From: Magnetospira sp. QH-2
GTDB taxonomy: Bacteria; Pseudomonadota; Alphaproteobacteria; Rhodospirillales; Magnetospiraceae
DNA length: 64,000 bases
Assembly (NCBI RefSeq): GCF_000968135.1
Contig: NZ_FO538765.1
Coordinates: forward strand, 3,858,501-3,922,500
Direction: 5' to 3'
Below, one piece after another: positions 25,236 to 35,617 of the stretch. The notes beneath the pieces were generated by a model. The model saw only the letters and a list, made by a program, of their open reading frames with translations, ran no database searches and was not told where the DNA came from. How positions within the stretch are numbered: position 1 is the first letter of the stretch; the number at the start of each line of letters is the position of its first letter. The position numbers and the translations under genes were made by a program.

Positions 25236-25261
25236 AAAGGGGTGACCGAAGTCACCCCTTT
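25236..25261 (-). terminator. Rho-independent terminator of the porin gene
   Basis: An 11-bp perfect stem (AAAGGGGTGAC / GTCACCCCTTT) with a 4-base loop is followed on the minus strand by TTGTTTG (TTTTTGTTTG counting the last Ts of the stem), 27 bases past the porin stop. On the plus strand it could also stop transcripts from the sulfotransferase gene. Confidence 0.9.
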
Positions 25262-25287
25262 CCGATTTGGCTTAAGTTCTTTTGAAC

Positions 25288-26388
25288 TTAGAAGCTGATC
25301 GCCATACCGACGATGCCACCCCAACCGGAGGCGGTGTCGCCACCAACACCGGTGGTGTTGGTTTCGCCGTTGTAGTCGGCGTGGTAGATGGTGCCTTTCA
25401 TCATGACGCCAGCGCCCATGCTGTAGTTGGCGCCAACGGCCCAGACCTTGAGCTCGTCCTTGTCGGTATCGGCATAGGTGTCTTCGTCTTCGCCAGCACC
25501 ATAGACCAAGGAAACAGCATACGGGCCAGTGGCGTAGCTAACACCAGCTTCCCAACCGGTACCTTCAACGCCGTCAACGCTCAGGGCGTTGTTGGTGTTG
25601 CCGAGCTGGACTTCGTGCACGTCCGTGCGCTGCCAACCACCGGAAACGGTGAAACCAGCGAAGCTGACCTTGGCACCGGCCTGCCAGATGTCGGCACCGG
25701 CATCATGGTAGGCATAGCCACCGGAAACGCCAACACCAATGCCGTCATAATCGGCGGAGTAGATGGCGCCAACGCCCCAGCCGCCGTCATTGTTGCCGCC
25801 AACCGGGTTGGTGTTCGGGCCGCCTTGCGCATCGCCAGCAGCGAAGTGAGGAACCCAAGAACCACCGACCTGGAAGCCGGCGAAGGACGGGGACAGGTAG
25901 GTAACCTGGTTGTCATCATCGTCAACGAACTCGGCGTTGGCGAACTGATCGGAAGCACCGGCGAAAGCAGGAGCAACCACATCATCGGCGTCGGTCGGGC
26001 CGCCGTAACCAACGGCAGGGGAACCGATCTTGATGGTGGCCAGAGCGGTTTCCTTGTCACCAACGCGCAGGGTACCCAGCGAATCGGAGGAGATCACCAC
26101 ATACTGCTCATCAGCATTATTGGTGGCGGTGTCTTCTTCACCTTCCAACTGGATCACGACGCTGACCTTCAGGCCGTTTTCCAAGGTGGTGTCGCCCTTG
26201 AAGTAGACTTCGGTGTCGGACAGGGTGTCGACGCCGCCAGTCTGGGTGGCTTTGTCGCTATCAGCGAACATGATCCACTGATTCATGTGTCCACCAACGC
26301 TGAGCTTGATGGGATCGGCCGCCTGAGCCTGGCTGGCGAAAGCGCCGGCAACGACCAGGGCGGTGGTGGTTAGGAGAACCTTTTTCAT
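25288..26388 (-). CDS. outer-membrane porin (Gram-negative porin, trimeric type)
   Basis: A 366-residue protein. A signal peptide (MKKVLLTTTALVVAGAFASQAQA-A) is followed by alternating beta-strand sequence and a C-terminal Phe (GGIVGMAISF), the outer-membrane insertion signal. It resembles the general porins of Rhodospirillales, with acidic loops (GEDEDTYADTDKDE, EFVDDDDNQ) and the QYVVISSDSLGTLRVGDKE motif near the eyelet region. It allows diffusion of small solutes. It has its own promoter and terminator and looks highly expressed, given its uniform codon use. Confidence 0.93.
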   Translation of the reverse strand: MKKVLLTTTALVVAGAFASQAQAADPIKLSVGGHMNQWIMFADSDKATQTGGVDTLSDTEVYFKGDTTLENGLKVSVVIQLEGEEDTATNNADEQYVVISSDSLGTLRVGDKETALATIKIGSPAVGYGGPTDADDVVAPAFAGASDQFANAEFVDDDDNQVTYLSPSFAGFQVGGSWVPHFAAGDAQGGPNTNPVGGNNDGGWGVGAIYSADYDGIGVGVSGGYAYHDAGADIWQAGAKVSFAGFTVSGGWQRTDVHEVQLGNTNNALSVDGVEGTGWEAGVSYATGPYAVSLVYGAGEDEDTYADTDKDELKVWAVGANYSMGAGVMMKGTIYHADYNGETNTTGVGGDTASGWGGIVGMAISF

Positions 26389-26395
26389 TTGATGC

Positions 26396-26408
26396 CTCTC
26401 TCTCTCTT
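26396..26408. repeat. (CT)n tract in the porin ribosome-binding region
   Basis: On the porin strand AGAGAGAGAGAGG ends about 6 bases before the ATG and supplies the Shine-Dalgarno. A dinucleotide tract of this length (about six units) can slip and would shift the ribosome-binding context. Whether it varies is unknown. Confidence 0.5.
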
Positions 26409-26469
26409 TAGAAATTCTGTACTTGCTACTCCCGAGCGCCGCCCGGTCGCTTTAACATTACGCTTGAGC

Positions 26470-26499
26470 ATTAGAGCCATTTCGCGGGTTCCGGGTCAA
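26470..26499 (-). promoter_or_regulatory. porin promoter
   Basis: On the minus strand TTGACC (26499-26494) and TCTAAT (26475-26470) are separated by 18 bases and match the sigma-70 boxes 5/6 each. This leaves a leader of about 75 bases before the porin ATG at 26388. Confidence 0.6.
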
Positions 26500-26680
26500 G
26501 AATGCTGAACCCTTGTTTGTGTCATTTGCGACCCAGTGTGGTTTCAATGCAACAATACCAGGGGTCCATGGCTCTGGAGAGGGCGTGAATCCTTCCTTTT
26601 GTCCTGTGATGAAGGTCGGACTTTTCCCCATGAGCGCATGAGTCTATAAGAAGGATGTTCAACGAAACAGGAATTTGTCG

Positions 26681-27226
26681 ATGACCTATAAGATCAAGTG
26701 TTTGGATTTCCACGTCGCAGGTTCCTGCCAAAAGCGATTCGGGGCCTGGATGGGAGCCGTCCTGGTCCTTGCCGTCCTGTCGGGGTGTTCCGGCGTGACA
26801 CCGGGCGAGGAAGTCACCCTTGAAAAAAAGGAATCGGACTCGGTCTTTGGCGAGGGCGGACTCACCTTGTTCGGGGATGACCAAAAGAAAGAACAGGAAA
26901 CCGGCGGAATCGGCGTCAACGGATTCCTTTGGCGCGCCAGTCTGGATACCTTGGATTTCATGCCCTTGAGCTCGGCGGATCCCTTTGGCGGCGTGATCCT
27001 GACCGATTGGTATTCTCCACAAGAGGCGCCCAATGAGCGCTTCAAGATGCAGGTCTACATCCTCAGCCGGGCTCTGCGGGCGGATGGGGTCAAGGTTTCG
27101 GTGTTCCGACAGGTGCGGGTGGGCAGTTCCTGGCGCGATGCCTCTTTGCCCAAGGCAACCCCCACCGATATGGAAAACGCCATCTTGCTCCGTGCCCGCC
27201 AGATGCGCCGGGCCGCAACCCAATAA
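26681..27226 (+). CDS. DUF3576 family lipoprotein
   Basis: A 181-residue protein with a lipoprotein signal (hydrophobic stretch ending LAVLSGC, lipid-modified Cys36) and the DUF3576 body: [46 protein letters not shown] is the family block. In alphaproteobacteria it is regularly encoded upstream of leuS, as here. Function unknown, probably in the envelope. ATG 26681 has CAGGA 8 bases upstream and is preferred to the TTG two codons earlier. Confidence 0.9.
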   Translation: MTYKIKCLDFHVAGSCQKRFGAWMGAVLVLAVLSGCSGVTPGEEVTLEKKESDSVFGEGGLTLFGDDQKKEQETGGIGVNGFLWRASLDTLDFMPLSSADPFGGVILTDWYSPQEAPNERFKMQVYILSRALRADGVKVSVFRQVRVGSSWRDASLPKATPTDMENAILLRARQMRRAATQ

Positions 27227-27252
27227 GCTCTCCTGTATTAAGAAAGACCGGC

Positions 27253-29817
27253 ATGTCCCGTTATAATTTCAAGGAAACCGAATCCAAGTGGCAGAAAATC
27301 TGGGACCAACGGGGGACCTTTAAGGTCCGCACCGACGATTCTCGGGAAAAATACTACGTCTTGGAGATGTTTCCCTACCCGTCCGGCCGGATCCACATGG
27401 GTCATGTGCGCAACTACACCCTGGGCGACCTGGTGGCGCGCTACAAGAAAGCCCGCGGATTCAATGTGTTACACCCCATGGGCTGGGACGCGTTCGGATT
27501 ACCGGCGGAAAACGCCGCCATGCAGGCGGGCGTCCACCCGGCCAAATGGACCCACGAGAATATTGATGCCATGCGGGCGCAGCTCAAGACAATGGGCCTG
27601 TCCTATGACTGGGATCGCGAAATTGCCACCTGTGATGCGGATTACTACAAGCACGAACAAAAGATGTTCCTTGATTTCCTCAAGGCAGGCCTCGCCTACC
27701 GAAAGGAATCCTGGGTCAATTGGGATCCGATGGAACAAACGGTGCTGGCCAATGAACAGGTGATCGACGGACGCGGCTGGCGCTCTGGCGCTCTGGTTGA
27801 GCGACGGGAACTGTCGCAGTGGTTTTTCAAAATCACCGATTATGCGCAAGAGCTGTTGGAGGGCCTGGAGACCCTGGACCGTTGGCCGGACAAGGTGCGG
27901 CTGATGCAGGAGAACTGGATTGGTCGTTCCGAGGGCCTGCGGATGTTCTTTGATCTGGTGGACCGGTCCGATCGATTGGAAATGTTCACTACCCGCCCCG
28001 ACACCATTTTCGGCGCCTCGTTTTGCGCCATTTCCGCCAATCATCCGTTGACCATGGAACTGGCCGACAAAAACGAGGCGCTCCAGTCCTTCATGGCCGA
28101 GTGCAATCGCCTGGGCACCAGCGAAGCCGCCATCGAAACTGCGGAAAAGCAGGGGTTCGACACCGGTATTCGTGCCCGGCACCCGTTCATTGAGGGCAAG
28201 ACCCTACCGGTCTACGTGGCCAATTTCGTTCTGATGGAATATGGCACCGGAGCCATCTTCGGCTGTCCGGCCCATGATCAGCGGGATTTGGACTTTGCCC
28301 GCAAGTATGATCTGGAAGTGACTCCGGTGGTCTGCCCCACCGATCAGGACAAATCCTCATTTTCCGTGGGCAGCGAGGCCTTTACCGAAGATGGATTGTT
28401 GATCAATTCCGACTTTCTTGATGGCATGGATGTCCCCACCGCCAAGGCCACCGCCATCGACCGGTTCGAATCGGAGGGACGGGGCGAGCGCACGGTGAAT
28501 TACCGGCTGCGCGATTGGGGCGTTTCCCGGCAGCGCTATTGGGGCTGCCCCATTCCGGTTATCCATTGCGAGGATTGTGGCATCGTGCCTGTTCCGGAAA
28601 CGGATCTGCCGGTGGAGCTGCCCCAGGACGTGACCTTTGATCAATCAGGCAACCCGCTGGAACATCATCCCACCTGGAAAGATGTTGATTGTCCAAAGTG
28701 CGGCAAAGCGGCTCGGCGGGAAACCGATACTTTTGATACCTTTATGGAATCGTCTTGGTATTTTGCCCGTTACTGTGACTCCAAGAACGATTCGTCGGCA
28801 TTTGATCGCAAAACCGCTGACTATTGGATGCCGGTGGATCAATATATCGGCGGAATCGAGCATGCGGTGCTCCATCTTCTTTATTCGCGCTTTTTCACCC
28901 GAGCTCTGAAGAAATGCGGCTATCTGTCGGTGGAAGAGCCCTTTGCCGGTCTGTTGACCCAGGGCATGATCTGTCATGAGACCTACAAGGATGCTGAGGG
29001 TCAATGGCTGTTTCCCACGGATGTGGAGCAAAAAGACGGCAACTGGGTGCGGATCGGTAACGGCGACCCGGTAACCATCGGACGTTCCGAGAAAATGTCC
29101 AAATCCAAACGCAACGTGGTGGATCCGGAATTGATCATCGGAACCTACGGCGCCGATACCGCCCGCCTGTTCATGCTGTCGGATAGCCCACCGGACCGGG
29201 ATCTGGATTGGACCGATTCCGGCGTGGAAGGGGCTTGGCGATTCGTCAATCGTCTGTGGCGGATGGTCGATGGACGTATGGACACCCTCCCACCTTGCGG
29301 CTCGGAGGGGCCGGAAGACCGGGACAAAAAAGCAGAGTCGACTTTGCGAGCGGTCCACAAAACCATCTCTTTGGTCACCGACGACTTGGAGAAATTTCAT
29401 TTCAACAAGGCGGTGGCAAGGATTCGCGAATTGGTCAACGAGTTGGCAGAGCTGGATAGTGCTCGATCCGACGAATCCTGGACCTTGCGTGAAGGCCTGG
29501 AGGCGGTCGTCAAGTTGGTCGGACCGATGATGCCGCATTTGGCGGAAGAACTTTGGTCAAAGCTGGGGTATCAGACTTTGCTCACCGAGGAATCCTGGCC
29601 TTCTTTTGATCCCTCGCTTACCATCGAGGAGACGGTTTCCGTGGCGGTGCAAGTGAATGGCAAGGTACGGGGAAAAGTGGATCTGCCCCGGGATTGCGAC
29701 AAGGAACGTGCCGAAGCGGCAGCACTGGCGGTTGAAAACGTCCAAAGGGCCATGGACGGTAAATCTCCCCGCAAGGTCATCGTGGTGCCCAACAGGATCG
29801 TCAATGTGGTGGTATAA
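27253..29817 (+). CDS. leuS: leucyl-tRNA synthetase
   Basis: An 854-residue class I synthetase of normal bacterial length. It has the HIGH-type motif in [18 protein letters not shown] (about residue 45), an editing domain in the middle with [15 protein letters not shown], and EKMSKSKRN (KMSKS, about residue 616) before the anticodon-binding domain. It charges tRNA-Leu in the cytoplasm. It starts 26 bases after the DUF3576 gene, and lptE begins inside its last codons. Confidence 0.98.
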   Translation: MSRYNFKETESKWQKIWDQRGTFKVRTDDSREKYYVLEMFPYPSGRIHMGHVRNYTLGDLVARYKKARGFNVLHPMGWDAFGLPAENAAMQAGVHPAKWTHENIDAMRAQLKTMGLSYDWDREIATCDADYYKHEQKMFLDFLKAGLAYRKESWVNWDPMEQTVLANEQVIDGRGWRSGALVERRELSQWFFKITDYAQELLEGLETLDRWPDKVRLMQENWIGRSEGLRMFFDLVDRSDRLEMFTTRPDTIFGASFCAISANHPLTMELADKNEALQSFMAECNRLGTSEAAIETAEKQGFDTGIRARHPFIEGKTLPVYVANFVLMEYGTGAIFGCPAHDQRDLDFARKYDLEVTPVVCPTDQDKSSFSVGSEAFTEDGLLINSDFLDGMDVPTAKATAIDRFESEGRGERTVNYRLRDWGVSRQRYWGCPIPVIHCEDCGIVPVPETDLPVELPQDVTFDQSGNPLEHHPTWKDVDCPKCGKAARRETDTFDTFMESSWYFARYCDSKNDSSAFDRKTADYWMPVDQYIGGIEHAVLHLLYSRFFTRALKKCGYLSVEEPFAGLLTQGMICHETYKDAEGQWLFPTDVEQKDGNWVRIGNGDPVTIGRSEKMSKSKRNVVDPELIIGTYGADTARLFMLSDSPPDRDLDWTDSGVEGAWRFVNRLWRMVDGRMDTLPPCGSEGPEDRDKKAESTLRAVHKTISLVTDDLEKFHFNKAVARIRELVNELAELDSARSDESWTLREGLEAVVKLVGPMMPHLAEELWSKLGYQTLLTEESWPSFDPSLTIEETVSVAVQVNGKVRGKVDLPRDCDKERAEAAALAVENVQRAMDGKSPRKVIVVPNRIVNVVV

Positions 29818-30334
29818 ACTTCCGTTCGTTTTCCTGTTGTTCTTGGTCCTGGGCAGTTGCGGGTTCAAACCGTTATACGGAAACTATCAGTCCGGTGGTT
29901 CACCATCGGAATTAGCCCATATTCATATCGACCCAATCGAGGAGAATATCGGCCAGGACTTACACAATTACCTGTTGGATCGGATGAATCCCACGGGAAG
30001 GCCTATCAGGCCGCTATATCGATTGGCGGTCTATGTAAAACTAACCACTCGTTACCTAGCCTCCGGTATTGCCCAAGAGACGACCCGCGCCAATGTGGAT
30101 ACGGTTGCTTCTTATACATTGACCCGCAAGTCTACCGGTCGGATCGAGAAAACAGGGAAGTTTTCTGTGACAAGCAGCTATAACGTGGTGCAGTCGGATT
30201 TCGCCACTGAAATTGCCGATCGAAGTGCCAGGCGGGATACGGCCCGACTGTTGGCCGACGAGATCACGAGCCAACTGGCGGTTCACTTCATTCAACGGCG
30301 GGATCAACGCCGCAAAGCCTCTCCGGATCCTTGA
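29804..30334 (+). CDS. lptE: LPS-assembly lipoprotein LptE
   Basis: A 176-residue lipoprotein: signal [19 protein letters not shown] with lipid Cys19, then GFKPLYG, the usual LptE opening, and a small alpha/beta domain. LptE plugs the LptD barrel and delivers LPS to the outer leaflet. It overlaps leuS by 14 bases and precedes holA, the typical alphaproteobacterial order leuS-lptE-holA. The frame is open further upstream, but only as a leuS shadow. Confidence 0.93.
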   Translation: MWWYKLPFVFLLFLVLGSCGFKPLYGNYQSGGSPSELAHIHIDPIEENIGQDLHNYLLDRMNPTGRPIRPLYRLAVYVKLTTRYLASGIAQETTRANVDTVASYTLTRKSTGRIEKTGKFSVTSSYNVVQSDFATEIADRSARRDTARLLADEITSQLAVHFIQRRDQRRKASPDP

Positions 30335-30350
30335 ACGTGAAACGGGTGCC

Positions 30351-31370
30351 ATGAAAATCACCGGCGCACGGATCAAGGCTTTTTTGGATTCTCCGCCAAC
30401 AGCCGTGCGCGCCGTTCTGGTTTATGGGCCCGATGAAGGATTGATTCGCGAGAGGGGTTTGGCTTTGGTCAAGACCGTGGTCGAAGATCCCAAAGATCCC
30501 TTTCGAATGGTGGATTTGTCCGGATCTGATCTGAAAACTGATCCGGCGAGGCTGGCCGATGAAGCAGCCGCCCTTTCTTTGACAGGGGGTCGACGGGCGG
30601 TGCGAATCCGCGGTGCGGCCGATGCTCAGCAGAAGATTCTGGCTTCTTTTTTGAAGAACCCGGTGGGAGATGCGCTGATCGTGGTTGAAGCGGGGGAGCT
30701 GGGGGCAGGATCCAGCTTGCGAAAACTGTTCGAAGGTCAGGACAATGCCGCCGCTTTGGCTTGTTATGGGGATGACGGACGCTCTCTCAATCAGGTCATC
30801 CGCGAATCTCTGGGCGAACAGGGATTAAGCGCAGACCCCGATGCCATGGCCTATCTTGCCAATCATTTGGGTTCCGATCGCCAGGTGACCCGCTCGGAAA
30901 TTGGGAAGTTGGCTCTTTATATGGGCACTGAAACCCGTATTGGGCTGGCCGATGCCATGGCTTGTGTCGGCGATAGTGGCGCCACGTCACTTGATGCCTT
31001 GTTGGTCGCCCTCGGCAACGGCGATCAGGCGGGATTGGATCAGGCGGTGGAACGGGTGTTAACCGACGGCGGGACCCCAGTTGGCTTACTGCGATTGGTC
31101 AATCGTCATTTTCAACGCTTACATTTGGCGGCTGGCCATATGGCGCAAGGCCTGCCGCCGGATCAAGCCATGAAGCGTTTGCGGCCACCGGTGATGTTCA
31201 AGATTGCCGATGCGTTCCGCAGCCAGCTGACCCGCTGGACTCCGGACCGGCTGGCCCGGGCCTTCGAGTTACTGGTGGAGGCGGAAACGGACTGCAAGAC
31301 AACAGGACTGCCCGCCGAAACGGTTTGTCGGCGGACCCTCATGCGAATCGCACAAGCGGGCCGACGATAA
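30351..31370 (+). CDS. holA: DNA polymerase III subunit delta
   Basis: A 339-residue clamp-loader delta subunit. It opens MKITGARIKAFLDSPPTAVRAVLVYGPDEGLIRERG, the P-loop-less AAA+ start of HolA, and keeps GDALIVVEAGELGAGSSLRKLFE and the helical C-terminal collar domain (PVGLLRLVNRHFQRLHLAA). It opens the beta clamp during loading. ATG 30351 is 16 bases after lptE. It converges with parB, the stops being one base apart. Confidence 0.95.
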   Translation: MKITGARIKAFLDSPPTAVRAVLVYGPDEGLIRERGLALVKTVVEDPKDPFRMVDLSGSDLKTDPARLADEAAALSLTGGRRAVRIRGAADAQQKILASFLKNPVGDALIVVEAGELGAGSSLRKLFEGQDNAAALACYGDDGRSLNQVIRESLGEQGLSADPDAMAYLANHLGSDRQVTRSEIGKLALYMGTETRIGLADAMACVGDSGATSLDALLVALGNGDQAGLDQAVERVLTDGGTPVGLLRLVNRHFQRLHLAAGHMAQGLPPDQAMKRLRPPVMFKIADAFRSQLTRWTPDRLARAFELLVEAETDCKTTGLPAETVCRRTLMRIAQAGRR

Positions 31371-31371
31371 C

Positions 31372-32295
31372 TTACGCAGACAGGCTCTGAACCGAATCCG
31401 GCGCCGATCCATGGCTCAGCCGGTGCAGAATATCGTCCAGTTGTTCCAAGGTGCCGTAGTGCAGGGTCAAAGTGCCGCCGCGACCACCGAATTTCACATC
31501 GACGCGCAGGCCCAGCAGATTTGACAAGTCCCGTTCCAGGGCGAGGGTATCCGCATCTTTTTCCAGTCCAGCCACCGTGCGCGGCTTGCCATTGCTCCCT
31601 TTGCGGCCTTTTTTTACCAGGCGCTCGGTTTGCCGTACATTGAGACCCTTGGCCGAGACCTTGCGCGCCAGGGACACCGGATCATCGGCATTGAGCAAGG
31701 CACGGGCGTGACCTGGTGACAGACTGCGGTCCTCGACCATGGCCTTGACCGGATCGGGCAGGCCCAGCAGACGCATCATATTGGCCACATGGCTGCGGCT
31801 CTTGCCCATCGCCTGGGCCAGGGCATCTTGGGTATGATCGAATTCGTCCATCAGGCGACGATAGCCCTCGGCCTCTTCAAGGGGCGATAGATCCTGCCGT
31901 TGCAGGTTCTCAACCAAAGCGATTTCAAGGGCTTCCTGGTCGTTCATGTCGCGGACAATGACAGGCACTTCGTGCAACTGCGCCAGTTGCGAGGCCCGCC
32001 AACGGCGTTCCCCGGCGATGATCTCGAAATTGCTCGGCTGTTCGGGATCACGGCGCACCAACAAAGGCTGTAGCACGCCCTTGGCCTGCACCGACCGCAC
32101 CAAATCTTGAATGCCCTCTTCATCGATGCGATGGCGGGGCTGAAAGCGGCTGGGTTTCAGGAATTCAATGGGCACGATCTTGGCGCCCCGTTCGTTGGCC
32201 GCGCTTTCAGCGGAGGCAGCGTCATAGGTCTCGGACCCATCGCCCAACAGGGCGGAGAGGCCCCGACCCAGATTGCTCGGTTTTTTAGCCATCAC
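31372..32295 (-). CDS. parB: chromosome-partitioning protein ParB
   Basis: A 307-residue ParB/Spo0J protein. Its N-terminus MMAKKPSNLGRGLSALLGD is the ParA-stimulating region. The CTP-binding/CTPase block (ERRWRASQLAQLHEVPVIVRDM) is followed by the helix-turn-helix that reads parS (TQDALAQAMGKSRSHVANMMRLLGLP) and a C-terminal dimerisation domain. Two perfect parS sites lie 1.4 and 3.3 kb upstream. Its start overlaps the parA stop by four bases. Confidence 0.97.
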   Translation of the reverse strand: MMAKKPSNLGRGLSALLGDGSETYDAASAESAANERGAKIVPIEFLKPSRFQPRHRIDEEGIQDLVRSVQAKGVLQPLLVRRDPEQPSNFEIIAGERRWRASQLAQLHEVPVIVRDMNDQEALEIALVENLQRQDLSPLEEAEGYRRLMDEFDHTQDALAQAMGKSRSHVANMMRLLGLPDPVKAMVEDRSLSPGHARALLNADDPVSLARKVSAKGLNVRQTERLVKKGRKGSNGKPRTVAGLEKDADTLALERDLSNLLGLRVDVKFGGRGGTLTLHYGTLEQLDDILHRLSHGSAPDSVQSLSA

Positions 32296-33101
32296 GCGGC
32301 AATCCTTTGTTCACGGCGCAGCACTTCGCTGGCCAGGTTGAGATAGGCCATGGATCCGGCGCAGCGGGTGTCGTATAGCAACACCGGTTTACCATGAGAC
32401 GGGGCCTCGGACACGCGAACGTTGCGGGGGATCACGGTCTGATAGACCTTGTCTCCGAAATAGCCGCGCACATCCGCTGCCACCATATCCGACAAGTTAT
32501 TGCGTTTATCAAACATGGTTAACACTATACCTTGTAGGTCCAGAGTCGCGTTAAAGCTTTGGCGGACCCGCTCAATGGTCTTCACCAGATGGCTTATCCC
32601 TTCCAGCGCAAAGAACTCACATTGCAGGGGTACAAGGACAGATTGTGCCGCCACCAAGGCATTGATGGTCAGCAAACCCAAGGCGGGCGGACAATCGATC
32701 AGGACGTAGTCAAATCCATCCCAACCGCCTTCCAGCGCCCGTCGCAAGCGGTACTCGCGACTGGCCATGTCGACAAGCTCCAATTCCGCACCGGCCAGAT
32801 CAACACCCGATGGCACAAGATGCAGGCCGGGAATGCGGGTTTCCATCACCACGTCGGCCAACTGCGCTTCACCGAGCAGCACATGATAGGAATTGACCGT
32901 CCGCTCGGATCGATCCACCCCCAATCCGGTACTGGCATTGCCCTGGGGGTCCAGGTCAATGATCAAAACTTTTTTATGAATCGCTGCCAAAGCCGTTGCC
33001 AGGTTAATGGCTGTGGTGGTTTTGCCGACGCCGCCCTTTTGGTTAGCGATGGCCAGAATCCGGGGGCGCGCTTGCCCCTCGATCACCAATTTTTCGCCCA
33101 T
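32292..33101 (-). CDS. parA: chromosome-partitioning ATPase ParA
   Basis: A 269-residue ParA/Soj ATPase with the deviant Walker A IANQKGGVGKTTTAINLA, DLDPQGNASTGLG and VLIDCPPALGLLTINAL. It binds DNA with ATP and moves ParB-parS complexes to separate origins. The start at 33101 is chosen to give the normal short N-terminus; it overlaps the rsmG end by 59 bases, and a GTG inside (near IEGQARP) is an alternative. Operon mnmE-mnmG-rsmG-parA-parB. Confidence 0.96.
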   Translation of the reverse strand: MGEKLVIEGQARPRILAIANQKGGVGKTTTAINLATALAAIHKKVLIIDLDPQGNASTGLGVDRSERTVNSYHVLLGEAQLADVVMETRIPGLHLVPSGVDLAGAELELVDMASREYRLRRALEGGWDGFDYVLIDCPPALGLLTINALVAAQSVLVPLQCEFFALEGISHLVKTIERVRQSFNATLDLQGIVLTMFDKRNNLSDMVAADVRGYFGDKVYQTVIPRNVRVSEAPSHGKPVLLYDTRCAGSMAYLNLASEVLRREQRIAA

Positions 33102-33723
33102 TTTGATCAAAAATCTCCCGCACCAGGAGGACCCGGCCATCCGGATCCGTTCGGCTTTCGTAAGCCTCTGCGGCGAGTTTCCAGTTTTTTCGTGATTCCG
33201 TCAATTCAAAAGCGACGTTTTTTCCCTTCAAAAAGAGTAGAATACCGTCGTTTTTTAGATGCGGAAGCGATAGCTGAATCAATTTGGGCAAGGATGCCAA
33301 GGCTCTGGAGGTAATCACATCGGCCTGCAACGGGGATAATTTTTCGATGCGATTTGTGTGGATAATCACCGGTGCTCCCGTTTCCCGGGCCACTTCGCGC
33401 ATAAAAATGCTTTTTCTTTGATCGCTTTCCACCAGATGGATCGGTTTGCCGGTGATGATCGCCAGCACCAAGCCGGGAAATCCGGCTCCTGATCCCAAGT
33501 CGGCGAGACACGCGGCTTTCTCGGGTAGGTAGGGGACCAGTTGGGCGGAATCCAGGAAATGGCGGCGCCAAGGATCGGCCAGAGTCGTCCGGGAGACCAG
33601 ATTGATCCGTGCCTGCCATTTGGTCAGCAGTGTCAAATAGGTTTCCAGAGCGGCCATTGTTTCACGTGAAACATGGGTCTCGGTCTGAAAGGCTTCGGGT
33701 GTTAGGGCGAGTGGGTCCGCCAC
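33043..33723 (-). CDS. rsmG: 16S rRNA (guanine527-N7)-methyltransferase RsmG
   Basis: A 226-residue GidB/RsmG enzyme with the SAM-binding region ACLADLGSGAGFPGLVLAI and HLVESDQRKSIFMREVARETG. It methylates G527 of 16S rRNA. A parS site is embedded in the first 25 codons, read as HVSRET, as in other alphaproteobacteria. It follows mnmG by 15 bases. Confidence 0.96.
   Translation of the reverse strand: MADPLALTPEAFQTETHVSRETMAALETYLTLLTKWQARINLVSRTTLADPWRRHFLDSAQLVPYLPEKAACLADLGSGAGFPGLVLAIITGKPIHLVESDQRKSIFMREVARETGAPVIIHTNRIEKLSPLQADVITSRALASLPKLIQLSLPHLKNDGILLFLKGKNVAFELTESRKNWKLAAEAYESRTDPDGRVLLVREIFDQNGRKIGDRGASAPPDSGHR
33658..33673. promoter_or_regulatory. parS site within rsmG
   Basis: TGTTTCACGTGAAACA, a 16-bp perfect palindrome identical to the canonical bacterial parS. 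It should nucleate ParB loading next to the origin. Confidence 0.93.
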
Positions 33724-33738
33724 GGCGGGACCTCCGGG

Positions 33739-35613
33739 TCAGCGGATGGATGCCCGCCTTTTGACATGACCCAGCAAAGCCGTCAAGGCGGCGGGCGTTA
33801 CACCGGAGATCCTTGATGCCGCGCCCAGGGTCGCCGGGCGGGCCTCCTCCAATTTCAGCCGCACTTCGTTGGACAGGGACGCCAGGGAGCCATAGTCCAG
33901 GTCCTCGGGCAGGGCCAGGGCCTCGTCCCGGCGAAAAGCCTTGATATCGGCAGCCTGGCGATCCAGGTAAGCACTGTAGAGCGCCTCGATCTCCAGCTGA
34001 CGACCCACAACCGCCGAAACGGGGGCCAAGGCCTCTGGCCAGATTCGACGCAGCTGAACCATATCCATATCCGGATAGGCCAATAGATCATAGCCCGACC
34101 GGCGAATGCCATCCTGGTTCACCGCCACGCCGTGGTCTCGCAGATCATTGGGCGTCCCATTTACCCTTTGCAGGATTTCCCGACCTTGAACCAAGGCCGC
34201 CTGGCTGGTGGCGAAGGCCTTCCGACGTTGCTCTCCGATACAGCCCACGGCCTCGCCAATGGGAGTCAGACGCTGGTCCGCATTATCGGCGCGCAGCAAC
34301 AGCCGGTACTCGGCCCGGGAGGTAAACATGCGATAGGGCTCCCGGGTACCCAGATTGACCAAATCATCGATCATTACACCTATGTAGGCATCGGCCCGGT
34401 CCAGGATCAACGGGTCCGCGCCCGCGGCCCGGCGGGCGGCATTGATTCCGGCCACCAGCCCCTGCCCTGCTGCCTCTTCATAGCCTGTCGTGCCATTGAT
34501 CTGGCCGGCCAGGAACAGACCAGGCAGGCGCAAAGTTTCGAGACTGGGCTTCAGGGCTCGGGGATCGACGAAATCATACTCAATGGCATAACCGGGCTGA
34601 ATCATGTGAGTCTTCTCCAAGCCCGGGATATGGGTCAGGAGTTCAAGCTGGATATCCTTGGGCAGGGAAGTGGAGATCCCGTTGGGGTAGATCGTCGGGT
34701 CGTCGAGCCCCTCGGGCTCCAGGAAGATTTGATGCCGGGTTTTGTCGGCAAATCGGACCACCTTGTCCTCGATGGAGGGGCAATAGCGCGGACCGGTGCT
34801 GTCGATCTGGCCGGAGTAAAGCGGCGCCCGGTCCAAGTTATCGGTAATCAGGGCATGGGCCTCGGGCGTGGTCCAGGTGATATGGCAGGGGATCTGCGGC
34901 ACAGTGATGGTATCGGTCAGGGTCGAAAAGGGTACCGGTGGATCATCGCCGGGTTGCGCCTCCAAGCGGTCCCAGTCAATGGTCCGTCCGTCCAAGCGCG
35001 GCGGGGTGCCGGTCTTAAGGCGACCCAAGGGGAAACCCAGGCGCTTGAAGGTAAAGGCCAGGCCCACCGAAGGCAGATCCCCCACCCGCCCGGCGGGCAA
35101 CATCACCTTCCCCACATGGATCAGGCCCCGCAGGAAAGTGCCAGTGGTAATCACCACCTGGCGGGTATCAAGGTCCCGGTCCATAAGCCGCAGGCCACTC
35201 AGGTCGCCGCTGTGGTCGAATAGCAGATCCTCAGCGGAGGCCTCAATCAGGGTCAGGTGTCGATGCTCTCGCAAGAGGGCCTGAATGGCCTGACGATAGA
35301 GCTTTCGGTCGGCCTGGGCACGGGGCCCCCAGACAGCGGGGCCCTTGCTTTTGTTGAGCATGCGGAACTGAATCCCGGCCCGGTCGATGGCCCGACCCAT
35401 AAGCCCATCCAGAGCATCAACTTCCCGCACCAACTGGCCTTTGGCCAAGCCGCCAATGGCCGGGTTGCAGGACATCTCCCCCAGCCTGTCCAGGCGCTGA
35501 CTGACCAGGGCCGTGCGCGCGCCCATGCGCGCCGCCGCGGCCGCCGCCTCGCAGCCTGCGTGGCCACCACCGACCACCACCACATCGTACCGGTCCTGTT
35601 TCACGTGAAACAT
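33739..35613 (-). CDS. mnmG: tRNA uridine-5-carboxymethylaminomethyl modification enzyme MnmG
   Basis: A 624-residue FAD protein (GidA). It has the dinucleotide fold [21 protein letters not shown], the MnmG blocks [25 protein letters not shown] and [12 protein letters not shown], and the C-terminal MnmE-binding helical domain. With MnmE it installs cmnm5U at wobble U34 of tRNAs. ATG 35613 starts MFHVKQ, whose codons form a parS site; the longer open frame upstream is discarded. Confidence 0.98.
   Translation of the reverse strand: MFHVKQDRYDVVVVGGGHAGCEAAAAAARMGARTALVSQRLDRLGEMSCNPAIGGLAKGQLVREVDALDGLMGRAIDRAGIQFRMLNKSKGPAVWGPRAQADRKLYRQAIQALLREHRHLTLIEASAEDLLFDHSGDLSGLRLMDRDLDTRQVVITTGTFLRGLIHVGKVMLPAGRVGDLPSVGLAFTFKRLGFPLGRLKTGTPPRLDGRTIDWDRLEAQPGDDPPVPFSTLTDTITVPQIPCHITWTTPEAHALITDNLDRAPLYSGQIDSTGPRYCPSIEDKVVRFADKTRHQIFLEPEGLDDPTIYPNGISTSLPKDIQLELLTHIPGLEKTHMIQPGYAIEYDFVDPRALKPSLETLRLPGLFLAGQINGTTGYEEAAGQGLVAGINAARRAAGADPLILDRADAYIGVMIDDLVNLGTREPYRMFTSRAEYRLLLRADNADQRLTPIGEAVGCIGEQRRKAFATSQAALVQGREILQRVNGTPNDLRDHGVAVNQDGIRRSGYDLLAYPDMDMVQLRRIWPEALAPVSAVVGRQLEIEALYSAYLDRQAADIKAFRRDEALALPEDLDYGSLASLSNEVRLKLEEARPATLGAASRISGVTPAALTALLGHVKRRASIR
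35597..35612. promoter_or_regulatory. parS site at the start of mnmG
   Basis: A second exact TGTTTCACGTGAAACA, overlapping the first codons of mnmG (MFHVKQ). It lies about 1.94 kb from the first site. Confidence 0.93.
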
Positions 35614-35617
35614 TGCC

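Noticed and set aside
25282-26373. Open frame of 363 codons antisense to the porin gene
   Set aside because: Mirrors the codon pattern of the porin; no ribosome binding site; the porin has signal peptide, promoter and terminator.
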